Assembly (NCBI GenBank): GCA_031266025.1
Contig: JAISBV010000044.1
Span: 1-53,984 of the forward strand
DNA length: 53,984 nucleotides
DNA from: Eubacteriales Family XIII. Incertae Sedis bacterium
Lineage (GTDB): Bacteria > Bacillota > Clostridia > Peptostreptococcales > Anaerovoracaceae
Reading direction: 5' to 3'
Below, one piece after another: positions 31,513 through 40,797 of this stretch. The notes beneath the pieces are model-generated. The model ran no database searches. It had not been told where the DNA came from and was given only the letters and a program-made list of their open reading frames with translations. Numbering within the stretch: the first letter of the stretch is position 1; the number at the start of each line of letters is the position of its first letter. Made by a program: the position numbers and the translations under genes.

Positions 31513-33456
31513 TTAATATGTACACGGCGGGCAAGCTGTGTGCGCAAAGCTACTGTCTGTTGCAGTCGTTCCGGCAATCAAACAATACGTCGTATCCGGA
31601 ACAAGTCTCCTCACTTCTTCCAAGCGCCCGTCCGCAAGCAGCTTTCTGACGTCCGACGCGCTTACGGCCGTTCCGTCTATCTCAAAGCGCTCGTATTCCA
31701 CCACCTCAATACCGTGAGCCGGCAAAATGTCCTTCATGGCTCCGTTGTACTGCCGCGTCACGGGATCAAAAGGTTCTTTGCCGACAAAACGTTTGGTGAT
31801 ATTAAGGCACGGCGCTATCTTGTCCGCAAAGATCGTGATATCCAGCGAACAATCCACCGTCACATCCCTGATCGTATCTTTTGAGAAATACTCCGGGAAT
31901 GTCATCGCGCTGAGCACATATTTCCCGCTCGGCAGACAAGTCGCGTTTTCAATATCTCTGACGCCCGCCTTTACCATCTCCATCCTTGTTTCAAAAGGAA
32001 ATTCCGACTTATCTTCCTGTACCACAAATATATAGAGCCTGCCCACTTCCCTCGCGGCGCGTTCGATAAGATGTCTGTGGCCCTTTGTGAACGGATTGCA
32101 GTTCATCACAATGGCTCCGGCGGTTTGACCGGGCAACGGCTTTAGCTCACTCAGCTTTTGCAGGTAGTGGGCAAGCGCGGCGTCATCCTCCTGTGTTGTA
32201 TCGGCATGTGTCGCTTCCGCATCCGCAGAAGCGCAAATACCTTCTCGGGGCGCTTTTGCTATAATCTCTTCCGCATATACATAATTGTTGTTCGCGCTGA
32301 TTAACGTCTGTTCATCGGACAGCATATCATCGCGAAGCAGTATTTCATGGATATAATCCGCAGTCAATTCCATTCCGTGCGGGGATAGATGCCATCCATC
32401 AACATATGCAGGTTTTTCACGCTTCGCGTCGAAGTGTTCACGCAGACAATGATACACCTGCCGCCGATCATTCAACATACGTTCAACGGCGCCACTCATT
32501 CGATGGCTGTCCATGGTGACATCGACTATCACAATCAAGATATCGCCTTTCTGATCATTAAGATATTCTATGGCATTTAAAATAAACATCGGATTGCCCA
32601 TATCCATACCAACTTGCCCACGATTGAGTACCCGAATATCCGCAGACTCGTTTTCTGCGTTCAGCTTTCTTTGCAGTTGAGCGGCCACAGTGCGCGTGTC
32701 GTCGACGCCGAGTCCATATGTTGAACAATGCCCCAATATATGAATTGTTTTACAAAAAGTATCGGGAATAAAAGGGTTCACGCGCATACCGCCTGCGATA
32801 TTTGCATAAGGTGTCTGCATATCAAGTAACATCATCGTGCCCTTGTACGGCGCGGACGCAGGAAAAGAACAGACGTTTTTTATATATACAGGGCCGTACT
32901 CTGTGATACCCGCATACAACTCTTCAAAATAAGGCGGATTACCTTTTTGAACTGCCTGATCATATTTTATTGAAGCAATCACCTTCTCGGAATAATCCAA
33001 TCGTTGTAAATTTTTATATATTGGCAAGTTTAGAATATACGGATACAGGTCTTTTTTCTCACATAACGGCAATAGTAGTTCCTTAAAAAAACAGGCCGTT
33101 ACTATTTCGTCAAGATATATGCTCGGCGTTTGTAAATGATCAAGAAAACAACAGATTTCAAACTCTACGGCAGCAGACATGCCAATGCATATGATAACGC
33201 AATCCACTTCGCCGGCTATATCAGCAAGTTGATCCGGCCGAATAACAGGCAGGTCATAAAACCAATCCTTGCTTCGGTCGACGGCAAATTTTACATTAAC
33301 TCCGTATTTTTTTACCTCCGAATACATAAGCTCACCGAGTTTGTCGCAACCGTATACAGCGATATTCCGAATGCGATTTGCTGAGAAAAAGCATTCGAAC
33401 GATACGTTCTTTGTACTCAAAAGTGTCCAATTATAAAGTACCGTTTCAAAACCCAA
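31513..33456 (-). CDS. Three-domain fusion: Rossmann-like, SGNH-like and citrate-lyase-ligase-like nucleotidyltransferase
   Basis: I choose TTG 33456, eight bases after AAGGAG, giving 647 residues. Residues about 25-110 are a Rossmann-like module (NIAVYGCDKLGELM, VDCVIICIG). Residues about 235-390 look like an SGNH hydrolase-type domain (IHILGHCSTYGLGVDD, ILIVIVDVTMDSHRM, and a late DGWHLSPHGMEL bearing the D-x2-H pair). The C-terminal 190 residues match the adenylyltransferase domain of citrate lyase ligase (MNCNPFTKGHRHLIERAA with its HxxH-like motif, and DGTAVSASDVRKLL). No citrate lyase genes are present. As the last gene of the glycan locus it may activate or transfer an acyl or acid group onto a glycan. 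Confidence 0.7.
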   Translation of the reverse strand: MGFETVLYNWTLLSTKNVSFECFFSANRIRNIAVYGCDKLGELMYSEVKKYGVNVKFAVDRSKDWFYDLPVIRPDQLADIAGEVDCVIICIGMSAAVEFEICCFLDHLQTPSIYLDEIVTACFFKELLLPLCEKKDLYPYILNLPIYKNLQRLDYSEKVIASIKYDQAVQKGNPPYFEELYAGITEYGPVYIKNVCSFPASAPYKGTMMLLDMQTPYANIAGGMRVNPFIPDTFCKTIHILGHCSTYGLGVDDTRTVAAQLQRKLNAENESADIRVLNRGQVGMDMGNPMFILNAIEYLNDQKGDILIVIVDVTMDSHRMSGAVERMLNDRRQVYHCLREHFDAKREKPAYVDGWHLSPHGMELTADYIHEILLRDDMLSDEQTLISANNNYVYAEEIIAKAPREGICASADAEATHADTTQEDDAALAHYLQKLSELKPLPGQTAGAIVMNCNPFTKGHRHLIERAAREVGRLYIFVVQEDKSEFPFETRMEMVKAGVRDIENATCLPSGKYVLSAMTFPEYFSKDTIRDVTVDCSLDITIFADKIAPCLNITKRFVGKEPFDPVTRQYNGAMKDILPAHGIEVVEYERFEIDGTAVSASDVRKLLADGRLEEVRRLVPDTTYCLIAGTTATDSSFAHTACPPCTY

Positions 33457-33488
33457 TTCTTTTACTCCTTCATGCGAGTGTGCGCGAG

Positions 33489-34910
33489 TCAATATGCGTC
33501 ACTCAACCGAAACACATCCAACGGCATTATCTTCTCTCGCGAAACGCCTATATCTGCAAGTTGCGCGTGTATCTCTTTGTAATATTCGCGGGTGGCGATA
33601 AGGATATAATCATATTCCAACTGTCTAAGAGAATCCGAAGCAACAACAGGCTTACCCTGTATAAATGTTCCTATTTTACTCATATCGTTATCGCAAAATG
33701 AAACAATTTCAAACAAATTATCCGGCTTCATTCGTTCTTCGATAAATTTTCGATAAAAATACCCCGCTCCAAAAATCACAACACGCGGCCGGCCGTCAAA
33801 TATGCTTTTCAAATAATTGATATAAATGCCAATCCGGTCACGTACAGCGGACATCAGTTCGTCTGTGCCAAACGTTTCATCAAATCGAAAATTACCGGCC
33901 TTAAAGGCTGTAATGATATCGTCCGCAAAACGCCTATCCGTCTTTTCCGGCAAGAGTGGCAGATTGTACGGAATACTTATGTTTCCAATGAAGCAATCAT
34001 TTAATATTCGGTTATAATATTTTTTCAGGGTTTTGGACAAAGCCGCGTTGTTGAAAACTTTGTATTGCCCGTTAGCCGCTTCCATATCAAAAAACATGTG
34101 TACACTATTGCTTATATAAGCGCCTAATTCATTAGCTCCAACACATTCCAACGGATGTACGTATATATTGAAAAAACGGTTCTCTGAATATTTACGGGTA
34201 TCTAAACCGAAATATTTTTCCAACGAAAATGCAGAAAGTTTATTTGCGGAACACGCAATTTCATTTTCCTTTCCATGACTTATATTTGTAATGCGTTCCA
34301 CATAACGATCAAGAAGAGGTTCATCAAGATTCGCGAAAGTCACTTTGTCCAGCAAACTCAGCCACAACGCATAGTCTTCCTGCGGCATATCCGTAGGATA
34401 AGCCAATTTGTTCGCAAATAATTCGCGGCTAAACATCAAACTTGAATGGCAAATACAACACCGAAAAAGCATTTCCGCGCGAATTTCCTCCGGGGTCGTT
34501 GGATACTCAGTAATTTTACACACAATTGGGTAGACATTACGTGATTGCGCTCCCAAGATATCAACCTCGGAACATCGCGTAAAATATGCAATCTGTTTCT
34601 CAAACCTGTGTGGATAGCAAGGGTCGTCGACATCGACCCGCGCAATATATTTCCCGCGCGCAAGTTCGATACCTTTGTTCAATGTCGCCGCCAATCCGAG
34701 ATGCGCTTCGTTTTCAATCCACCGGATGCGATTGTCTTCGGCCGCAAATCGCAAAGATATGTCCTTGAGAATTTCAGAACCGTCCGGCTCTCCCAAAATA
34801 AGCATTTCCCAGTCGGCAAATGTCTGCGCCTTTATGCTTTCGATTGTTTCTTCTATATATTCCGCGCCTGTCCACACGGGAAGTATTGCGGTTATCATAG
34901 GATGTGACAC
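33489..34910 (-). CDS. GT2 glycosyltransferase with C-terminal Rossmann-like module
   Basis: GTG 34910, eight bases after GGAGG, is the best start (473 residues). The N-terminal GT-A domain has MITAILPVWTGAEYIEETIESIKAQTF and ARVDVDDPCYPHRF, whose D-V-D-D fits the metal-binding DxD. A middle region (about 220-360) has no known domain. The final 110 residues form a Rossmann-like module (VVIFGAGYFYRKFI, FCDNDMSKIGTFIQG, YDYILIAT) also seen in other proteins of this locus. It is five bases after the TagB-like gene. Donor and acceptor are unknown; a cytoplasmic role in building a cell-surface glycan is inferred. Confidence 0.82.
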   Translation of the reverse strand: MSHPMITAILPVWTGAEYIEETIESIKAQTFADWEMLILGEPDGSEILKDISLRFAAEDNRIRWIENEAHLGLAATLNKGIELARGKYIARVDVDDPCYPHRFEKQIAYFTRCSEVDILGAQSRNVYPIVCKITEYPTTPEEIRAEMLFRCCICHSSLMFSRELFANKLAYPTDMPQEDYALWLSLLDKVTFANLDEPLLDRYVERITNISHGKENEIACSANKLSAFSLEKYFGLDTRKYSENRFFNIYVHPLECVGANELGAYISNSVHMFFDMEAANGQYKVFNNAALSKTLKKYYNRILNDCFIGNISIPYNLPLLPEKTDRRFADDIITAFKAGNFRFDETFGTDELMSAVRDRIGIYINYLKSIFDGRPRVVIFGAGYFYRKFIEERMKPDNLFEIVSFCDNDMSKIGTFIQGKPVVASDSLRQLEYDYILIATREYYKEIHAQLADIGVSREKIMPLDVFRLSDAY

Positions 34911-34914
34911 AGTA

Positions 34915-36417
34915 TCAACCTCCACAAAACTGAATCAAAAATTTATCAAAACGCATGATCTTATCTATATCAATAATTACTTCATGCACCAATTGCTTGT
35001 ATATATCTTTAAAATATTGCTCCGAAAAAATGACAAGCAGATCAAAATCATAATCGCGTAAACCTTCCGGACTGACAATCGGTATCCCGTTAAAATCTGT
35101 ATCCCATACGGATGCGTTGTTATCACTGAGCGCGATTATCTCAAAACTTTCGCTGCGTAAAACGGCCGTTTCATTCCAATAGTATTTTAACACCTTGCCA
35201 ACGGCGAAAATCGCAATCCTCTGTTTCACGGCCGTTTTTTCTGAAATCAGACTGCCAACCATATCATTCGCGACACGTTCTCCGCACTTACCGTCCGTGT
35301 AAGGAACACATTTTCGAAACGCTTTTGCACGCTCCTCTTTTTTTGGGTCGTCGCCGTTTTGAAACATTTCAATAAAGCGACACATATCATCGGCGCCTGT
35401 GCCTTGATAGAACGACTCGACCAGGGGTCTAATCGCCTCAGTCATTTCTTCAACATTGTCCGGATTGTACATGTACAAGATCGGAACGCCTGTAACGGGC
35501 GCTTCTATCATCAGCGCGCTGCGGTCAATGATAACCGCGTCGGCACGCAGTATAGCGGGCCGGTAATCCGATATCTCATATACATAAACATTTTCGGCTT
35601 CTCTAAGCAAATCAATAATACTGTCGGATTTTTCCTGCGATATTTGATCGACAAACTCACTCTGCCTTGCCAACATAATCGGATGCGGCATAAAAACAAA
35701 AAACAACTCTTGAATTTGTTCAATCGTACGCGCAAACTTCAAATATTCGTCAAGGTTCGGCGTGACAAGTGTGTTATCCTCTGTTTTTGGAAAATGCATT
35801 TTCCAAAGTATAACTTTTCGGTTACCGATGAGTCTTTCAATTTCTTTCGAAAAAGGCTTCATATTTTGACGGCTGTACGCGTCAAATCTTGGAAGTCCCG
35901 TTACCCTTATGGCAAATCTGTTCGGACAATACTCTTTGTAAATTTCGGCCATCTTTTCGGAAATAACATATATTCTCCAAGCATTCAATACAGCAAATGT
36001 GTAAAAGTGACTGACGCGCGAAAGCGGCGTATCGGATATTTCTATCCCATAAGGAATATAAACCACGCGCGTTCCCATTGAAACGAAACGATACGACAGA
36101 GCCTCAGCGACCCTGTGCGATGTATAAGGCGATTGCAACATGACAATATGCGGCTTGTACCCTGAAAAATCGAACTCGCCGAACCTTGTATAACGTAACG
36201 CGTTTTCGATAAGAAACTCCTCTGCTCCGGCCATCTGAACCTTGCTGAAAGCGAGTTCGTCAAGCAAAACTAACCGGACGTCGTAGCGTTCGTCTTCGAC
36301 GCAAGCGCGGTACACGCTCTCCCAACTCGGCCAGAACGACGGTATCTGAAACAGAAAAACTATGCGTATCTTCTCGCCCTCCGTAAGCGATGTATTGTTA
36401 AATTCACCTTCAATCAT
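34915..36417 (-). CDS. TagB/CDP-glycerol glycerophosphotransferase-like protein with C-terminal Rossmann-like module
   Basis: The likely start is ATG 36417 (500 residues), with TTG 36435 as an alternative; neither has a strong ribosome binding site. The main part resembles CDP-glycerol:poly(glycerophosphate) transferases in GT-B fold: VVYIPYGIEISDTP, VTGLPRFDAY, ILWKMHFPKTED, FMPHPIM and the ADAVIIDRSALMIEAPVTGVPILYMYN block that holds the conserved D and S. The last 90 residues are another Rossmann-like module (IAIFAVGKVLKYYW, LSDNNASVWDT). It may add a polyol-phosphate or sugar-phosphate to a wall polymer at the membrane's inner face. Confidence 0.75.
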   Translation of the reverse strand: MIEGEFNNTSLTEGEKIRIVFLFQIPSFWPSWESVYRACVEDERYDVRLVLLDELAFSKVQMAGAEEFLIENALRYTRFGEFDFSGYKPHIVMLQSPYTSHRVAEALSYRFVSMGTRVVYIPYGIEISDTPLSRVSHFYTFAVLNAWRIYVISEKMAEIYKEYCPNRFAIRVTGLPRFDAYSRQNMKPFSKEIERLIGNRKVILWKMHFPKTEDNTLVTPNLDEYLKFARTIEQIQELFFVFMPHPIMLARQSEFVDQISQEKSDSIIDLLREAENVYVYEISDYRPAILRADAVIIDRSALMIEAPVTGVPILYMYNPDNVEEMTEAIRPLVESFYQGTGADDMCRFIEMFQNGDDPKKEERAKAFRKCVPYTDGKCGERVANDMVGSLISEKTAVKQRIAIFAVGKVLKYYWNETAVLRSESFEIIALSDNNASVWDTDFNGIPIVSPEGLRDYDFDLLVIFSEQYFKDIYKQLVHEVIIDIDKIMRFDKFLIQFCGG

Positions 36418-36447
36418 TAACAATATTCTCTGCAATGCAAAAAGTCA

Positions 36448-37527
36448 TCATAAACACTCTCTTCCTTCTAAATAATTGCCGCGAACGATATTATACCTTT
36501 CGGCATATTTGTGTTTCATCCAAAATAATTCCGGGTGAATCACGTCATATATAGGCTGCTGCGCGTATTCCGCAAAAATATTACCGCATGTCTTGTCGTT
36601 AACATAAAAAAACAAATTCTGTCTGTAATAAATATCAATCTTGGTATTGTTCCATATAAACGGCCTTATGCAATCGACAGCCGTATACCCTTGTTTCGTG
36701 AATAATTGCGCCCAATAGCTCTGAACCTGTTCGTTGACGTGATTATCTCCGCCCTGACCCGGAACGGCGGCGGAAAAGGCGACAATATCGCTCAAATTGC
36801 AAAGCGTTTCAACAAATTGTAAAGCGTATATCTCGTCCAAATGCTCTGCGACTTCAAAACTGACAGCTAAGTCATAACGCTTGTCGCTTTTAAACGGAGT
36901 CGTCAAATCGTGGGCAATAAAATATTCCGAATCAAGCTGAAGTCTGTCCCTATCAACGTATTCGCCGTCAACGCCGTATACGTCTTTTACTCCGTATTCT
37001 TTAAATTTTCGAGCAATCAACCCGATGCCGCAACCTATGTCAATAACAGACTGCGGTCGCACAAATGACAATATGACTTTCAGTAATTCATCCGCACTTG
37101 CGGTCTGTGTAATAAGATTCTTTTCATAAAAGGCTGCGTCATAAGGATTATTCGGTTTATGCTTTTCCGCATACCAATCCCAACAAATCATCTTGAATCT
37201 TTCCTCCGGGAAATACAAATCATTGATCGCGAACGGCATACTGGGAACGATTTCATTGTAATACCTGCAATCGACAGCCATTATAATCCCTGTTTTTTGC
37301 GGTTTATAATAATTGACTTTGAATTCCTTTATGCTTTTGATTATTTTACCTGTTTCGGTATGATCGGGATCGCGTACGGAAACAATATAACCGCGAACAG
37401 ATGCGCCATACTCGCCAAGAATTTCGCTGATCGCCTTCGCGTAGGCGCCCGCGCCAAACAACCATATTTCCTCATAAAAGGAAAGCCACTTCTTAAAATG
37501 TGATGAAATCACAAAAACCTCTTTCAT
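36448..37527 (-). CDS. SAM-dependent methyltransferase with N-terminal Rossmann-like module
   Basis: The product is 359 residues. An N-terminal module (EIWLFGAGAYAKAISEILGE) is followed by a class I methyltransferase domain with SVIDIGCGIGLIARKFKEYG near residue 165 as SAM-binding motif I and FEVAEHLDE as a later acidic motif. The C-terminal part (YRQNLFFYV, HPELFWMKHKY) resembles FkbM-neighbour methyltransferases in polysaccharide loci. The start directly abuts the stop of the upstream GT2 gene, indicating translational coupling. Its acceptor is probably a sugar hydroxyl of the surface glycan, but this is inference. Confidence 0.78.
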   Translation of the reverse strand: MKEVFVISSHFKKWLSFYEEIWLFGAGAYAKAISEILGEYGASVRGYIVSVRDPDHTETGKIIKSIKEFKVNYYKPQKTGIIMAVDCRYYNEIVPSMPFAINDLYFPEERFKMICWDWYAEKHKPNNPYDAAFYEKNLITQTASADELLKVILSFVRPQSVIDIGCGIGLIARKFKEYGVKDVYGVDGEYVDRDRLQLDSEYFIAHDLTTPFKSDKRYDLAVSFEVAEHLDEIYALQFVETLCNLSDIVAFSAAVPGQGGDNHVNEQVQSYWAQLFTKQGYTAVDCIRPFIWNNTKIDIYYRQNLFFYVNDKTCGNIFAEYAQQPIYDVIHPELFWMKHKYAERYNIVRGNYLEGRECL

Positions 37528-38583
37528 TTAATCAACTTTAACATATTGTTCTTGCCACGCAAGCATTGTGTTATATTCCCGCAAGGAACGAATAAATTTT
37601 AAGTAATCCTCCGCCGCCGGGGCGGTCACAGCAACGGCGGAGATATAATCGCAAAAGCGATTTTCGTCGGCGGCACGGAGCAGATACGGTTCCATTTTAA
37701 GATTTTGTATCATTCTCCATACGATTTCACAAAGCCTTTCAACGGGCATATTTTTCAACTTCAAATTGAACAGCGTCGAACTTACGATCCTCACCGCCGC
37801 AAACGCCCGCACATCGTCGGCGGCAGCACCGCCGCTATAATCAAGATACAGACTCCAGATTATTTCCGCGCTCCGCTCAATATCCGAAATATCGGACGTA
37901 TAGACGCGGGAATCGCGGCGGTCATAATAGACGTAATACGATTCGCCGGTTGTTCCGACGCGCTCGGCCGCCGTATAGCAGGCAAAATTGAAAACAAAAT
38001 CATCGGAATAGGCTTCGGGGTGAAATCGCAACCTGTTCCTTTCCAAAAATTCGCGCCTGTAAAACTTCCCCCAAGCGGTTATTGTACGGCCGTTGACCGC
38101 AAGCTTATACATATAGTCACGTTCGTTCTGCGTATTGACCGCGAACAGCTCATTTGAAAACTTCACATAATCGTCCATATCCTCGACGCGCAGGTCGCCC
38201 AAGTCCTTTTTGCCGCCGCAACACAGTATGTCGAGATTTTGCTTCGACGCTTGCCCGCACATCGCGCGGAACATCCCGGGCAGTATATAATCGTCGGCGT
38301 CAACGAATGTAATGAATTCGCCTCTTGCTTCGTCAAGTCCGCGATTGCGGGCGGCGGGGAATCCCGTACCGTCCTCACCGAGAATCCTGACGCGCCTGTC
38401 CGCGTCGGCAAAGTTTTTGCAGATTTCGACGCTCCTGTCGGTTGACCGCAACTCTACTGTGAGAAGAAGCTCAAAATCCTCAAAATCCTGCGCAATCACA
38501 GAATTGAGACACCTCTCTATATACTGCTCCACATTGTACACAAGCACTATTACGCTGAGCGCCGGAGAATCATTATTCGTCAC
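37528..38583 (-). CDS. GT2 family glycosyltransferase
   Basis: The product is 351 residues. The GT-A domain shows LSVIVLVYNVEQYIERCLNSVIAQDF, LDEARGEFITFVDADDYI with the DxD metal site and the usual AWGKFYRREFL acceptor region. It overlaps the upstream GT2 gene by four bases. In the GT2 DGS position the sequence reads ELRSTDRS, without the usual Asp-Gly. This one lacks the Rossmann-like extension of its neighbours. Linkage and sugar cannot be predicted. Confidence 0.88.
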   Translation of the reverse strand: MTNNDSPALSVIVLVYNVEQYIERCLNSVIAQDFEDFELLLTVELRSTDRSVEICKNFADADRRVRILGEDGTGFPAARNRGLDEARGEFITFVDADDYILPGMFRAMCGQASKQNLDILCCGGKKDLGDLRVEDMDDYVKFSNELFAVNTQNERDYMYKLAVNGRTITAWGKFYRREFLERNRLRFHPEAYSDDFVFNFACYTAAERVGTTGESYYVYYDRRDSRVYTSDISDIERSAEIIWSLYLDYSGGAAADDVRAFAAVRIVSSTLFNLKLKNMPVERLCEIVWRMIQNLKMEPYLLRAADENRFCDYISAVAVTAPAAEDYLKFIRSLREYNTMLAWQEQYVKVD

Positions 38584-39605
38584 GCAAACACCTCGCTCAT
38601 ATCCGGCAGCGCCGTATTGTCAACGCAGGCGCGGAGCATACCGCGCACCGTATTCTCATATTCGGCGGAAAAACCGTGCAAACTGCAGTATCTGCCGATA
38701 TAATCGCGGTCAAGGCATATAGCCAAATATTTTTGAACGGAACCGTCAACTGTAAACATAGATATGGCGACCATAATTTCCGCTTCGGGTAATCCCGCCT
38801 GCCAAGCGTAGAATAAAATGCTTTTGACCCGCGTATAAGCGTATATCGCCAGAATAGGTTCTGTTATATTTTCACTGTGCCCGCTCAATATGTCTGCGGC
38901 GTTGCGAAATGTCTCCAAAAAAAGCAAACCGTGATTTGTCCGGCGAATATGCTTGCGCATAGCGGAGTCGTCGTATTGAACATAATCGTACAGCGATCTT
39001 CCTATGTGGATTATATTGGGTGTTTTAAATAACAGTGACAAATTAAACAAATTATCCTCACTGTAGCGCGTATCCGGAAACCTTGCGGCGTTACGAGTCA
39101 AAAACCCACGTCTGTACAATCTTGCCCATACATAGTTATTGGGCTTGGGAGCGGCGCCGAACCGATAATAGTAATCCGTTACGCCATCCCCCAACGGTCG
39201 GAATTCACCGGTTGACAGGCGGGCAAAATTCTCAATTATCCGCTCCGGATAGATCATGTCAAAATCGCAAACGGCGATATCGGCGCCGGCTTGCACAGCC
39301 AAGCCGACCATTGCAGCAAGCATGTCGGGCTTCATTCTGTCGTCGGAATCGCAAAACGCGATATAATCGCCTATCGCGTTCTCAATACCCTTATTTCGCG
39401 CCAACGCCGGGGAGCAGACGGGGGCGTCTATCACCCTTGCCGTCAAATTTTCATATGAACGCAAGATATCTACTGTTCCGTCAGTCGAACCGGAGTCAAC
39501 GACCAACAGTTCAAAATCCTTAAATGACTGCGCCGATAAACCGTCAAGCGACGTTTTTATGTACTTTGCGGCGTTTAACGTCGGCATTATAACACTGAGT
39601 TTCAT
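38580..39605 (-). CDS. GT2 family glycosyltransferase
   Basis: The product is 341 residues. MKLSVIMPTLNAAKYIKTSLDGLSAQ, ELLVVDSGSTDGTVDIL and IGDYIAFCDSDDRMKPD are classic GT-A motifs, with D-S-D-D as metal site. YVWARLYRRGFL is the acceptor-side motif shared with the next gene, so the two are probably paralogues adding successive sugars. It overlaps both neighbours by four bases. Confidence 0.88.
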   Translation of the reverse strand: MKLSVIMPTLNAAKYIKTSLDGLSAQSFKDFELLVVDSGSTDGTVDILRSYENLTARVIDAPVCSPALARNKGIENAIGDYIAFCDSDDRMKPDMLAAMVGLAVQAGADIAVCDFDMIYPERIIENFARLSTGEFRPLGDGVTDYYYRFGAAPKPNNYVWARLYRRGFLTRNAARFPDTRYSEDNLFNLSLLFKTPNIIHIGRSLYDYVQYDDSAMRKHIRRTNHGLLFLETFRNAADILSGHSENITEPILAIYAYTRVKSILFYAWQAGLPEAEIMVAISMFTVDGSVQKYLAICLDRDYIGRYCSLHGFSAEYENTVRGMLRACVDNTALPDMSEVFA

Positions 39606-40594
39606 ACCTGTTCCGATTGAAAGCCTGAAATCGCCCCGGCGTTACGCGAAATTATCCGGCCGACTTCCTTGCGAAGATATATCATATTATTTATTGTCTT
39701 GTGGAAAGGAATATAGCCCTTCCGATCAAGCATAGTATTCATTTGCTCAATATCCCGGTCACTCGCTTCCGTGCAAATTACTGTCGGAGCGCCGCTCTCG
39801 GAAAAATCACAACCGGCCAGAACCTCATAGTCAAAACCTTCGATATCTATTTGTAAGAACTCCGGCCATGTGCCGTTTGCATATTGTTCGATTATGTCGA
39901 ACAATGTCAGTACGGGTATTTTCCTTATGCCGGCAAATCGTTTACCTCCGTTTTGATATGCATTTGCAACAGTTTCCGAGAATGTGTTAAAAGCATTGTT
40001 TTCAAACATGTAGTATGGCAAAATGCCGTTTTGAACCCCGACGCCTACGTTAACGACAATATTATCTGCGCGCTCTTTGCGCAGAGCGTCGATTATATCA
40101 GGGTTTGCTTCAACATCTATTCCCCTGCATCCGTTCAGATAAAGATATGCCGTATTGCTGCCTTTGTAAGGATCGTTTGCGCCAACATCTATATAACTGA
40201 ATTTTTCCTTCCCCAACAACTTAAAAATCATAGCAACCGCGACATCTTCACCGCTTGACGCGAACGGCTTTAACCCAAGGCGAAAAGCCGAAACCACTTT
40301 CGTCATAGGGATTTTCATGGCTTTCAAATCGAGCCAAATGGAATCTGCATACCAATATGACGCGATCACAACACAATCAAAGTCCTTATCAAGCAGTTTT
40401 TCGGGCGGAAACACGTCGATATCCAATGATCCGCATATTGATTCACAATTCCTGTCAACAATATAAAGAATTTCACAATAATCTTTTTCTCTGATTTGTC
40501 GGATGTATTCTCGCCCCACCAATCCGCCGCCGTACAGCACGATCCGGCTTCCTTTTTTGATTTTTTCAAATGGGAATAAATAGTTATAATTCAT
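39602..40594 (-). CDS. FkbM-family methyltransferase with N-terminal Rossmann-like module
   Basis: The product is 330 residues. Residues about 15-105 form a Rossmann-like module (RIVLYGGGLVGREYIRQI, DFDCVVIASYWY). The FkbM domain follows with FSYIDVGANDPYKGSNT as SAM site, GIDVEANPDIIDALRK and FLQIDIEGFDYEVLAG. FkbM proteins O-methylate sugars or polyketides. The order (module then methyltransferase) mirrors 36448-37527. A 164-base gap with repeats lies between it and the upstream hddC-gmhB fusion gene, so transcription may be partly separate. Confidence 0.84.
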   Translation of the reverse strand: MNYNYLFPFEKIKKGSRIVLYGGGLVGREYIRQIREKDYCEILYIVDRNCESICGSLDIDVFPPEKLLDKDFDCVVIASYWYADSIWLDLKAMKIPMTKVVSAFRLGLKPFASSGEDVAVAMIFKLLGKEKFSYIDVGANDPYKGSNTAYLYLNGCRGIDVEANPDIIDALRKERADNIVVNVGVGVQNGILPYYMFENNAFNTFSETVANAYQNGGKRFAGIRKIPVLTLFDIIEQYANGTWPEFLQIDIEGFDYEVLAGCDFSESGAPTVICTEASDRDIEQMNTMLDRKGYIPFHKTINNMIYLRKEVGRIISRNAGAISGFQSEQV

Positions 40595-40617
40595 CGTTTC
40601 GTCTCTTACGCTCTGCT

Positions 40618-40797
40618 GTTATTACGCAAACGGGTTCAATACCCGTTCGCAAGCTCCGGGCACGCGTACCCCGTAGCTTGCTACGGTTCCTTATTCATAA
40701 CGTAGGGTATATTGAACCCACTTCAAATATTTCCTATCGCATCAAACTGCCCATCTCTCTAATACCCCGTAGTCTTGCTGCAGGGCAGTTTATTTTG
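40618..40797. repeat. Dispersed hairpin repeat, copy B (complex)
   Basis: It contains GCAAACGGGTTCAATACCC as at 5380, then CCGTAGC-tt-GCTACGG, GTATATTGAACCC inverted to the start, and a block ATACCCCGTAGTCTTGCTGC resembling 5393-5412. AAACTGCCC and GGGCAGTTT form an outer inverted repeat around the end of the upstream gene, whose last codons and stop lie inside the element. It probably terminates part of the transcript. Confidence 0.5.
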
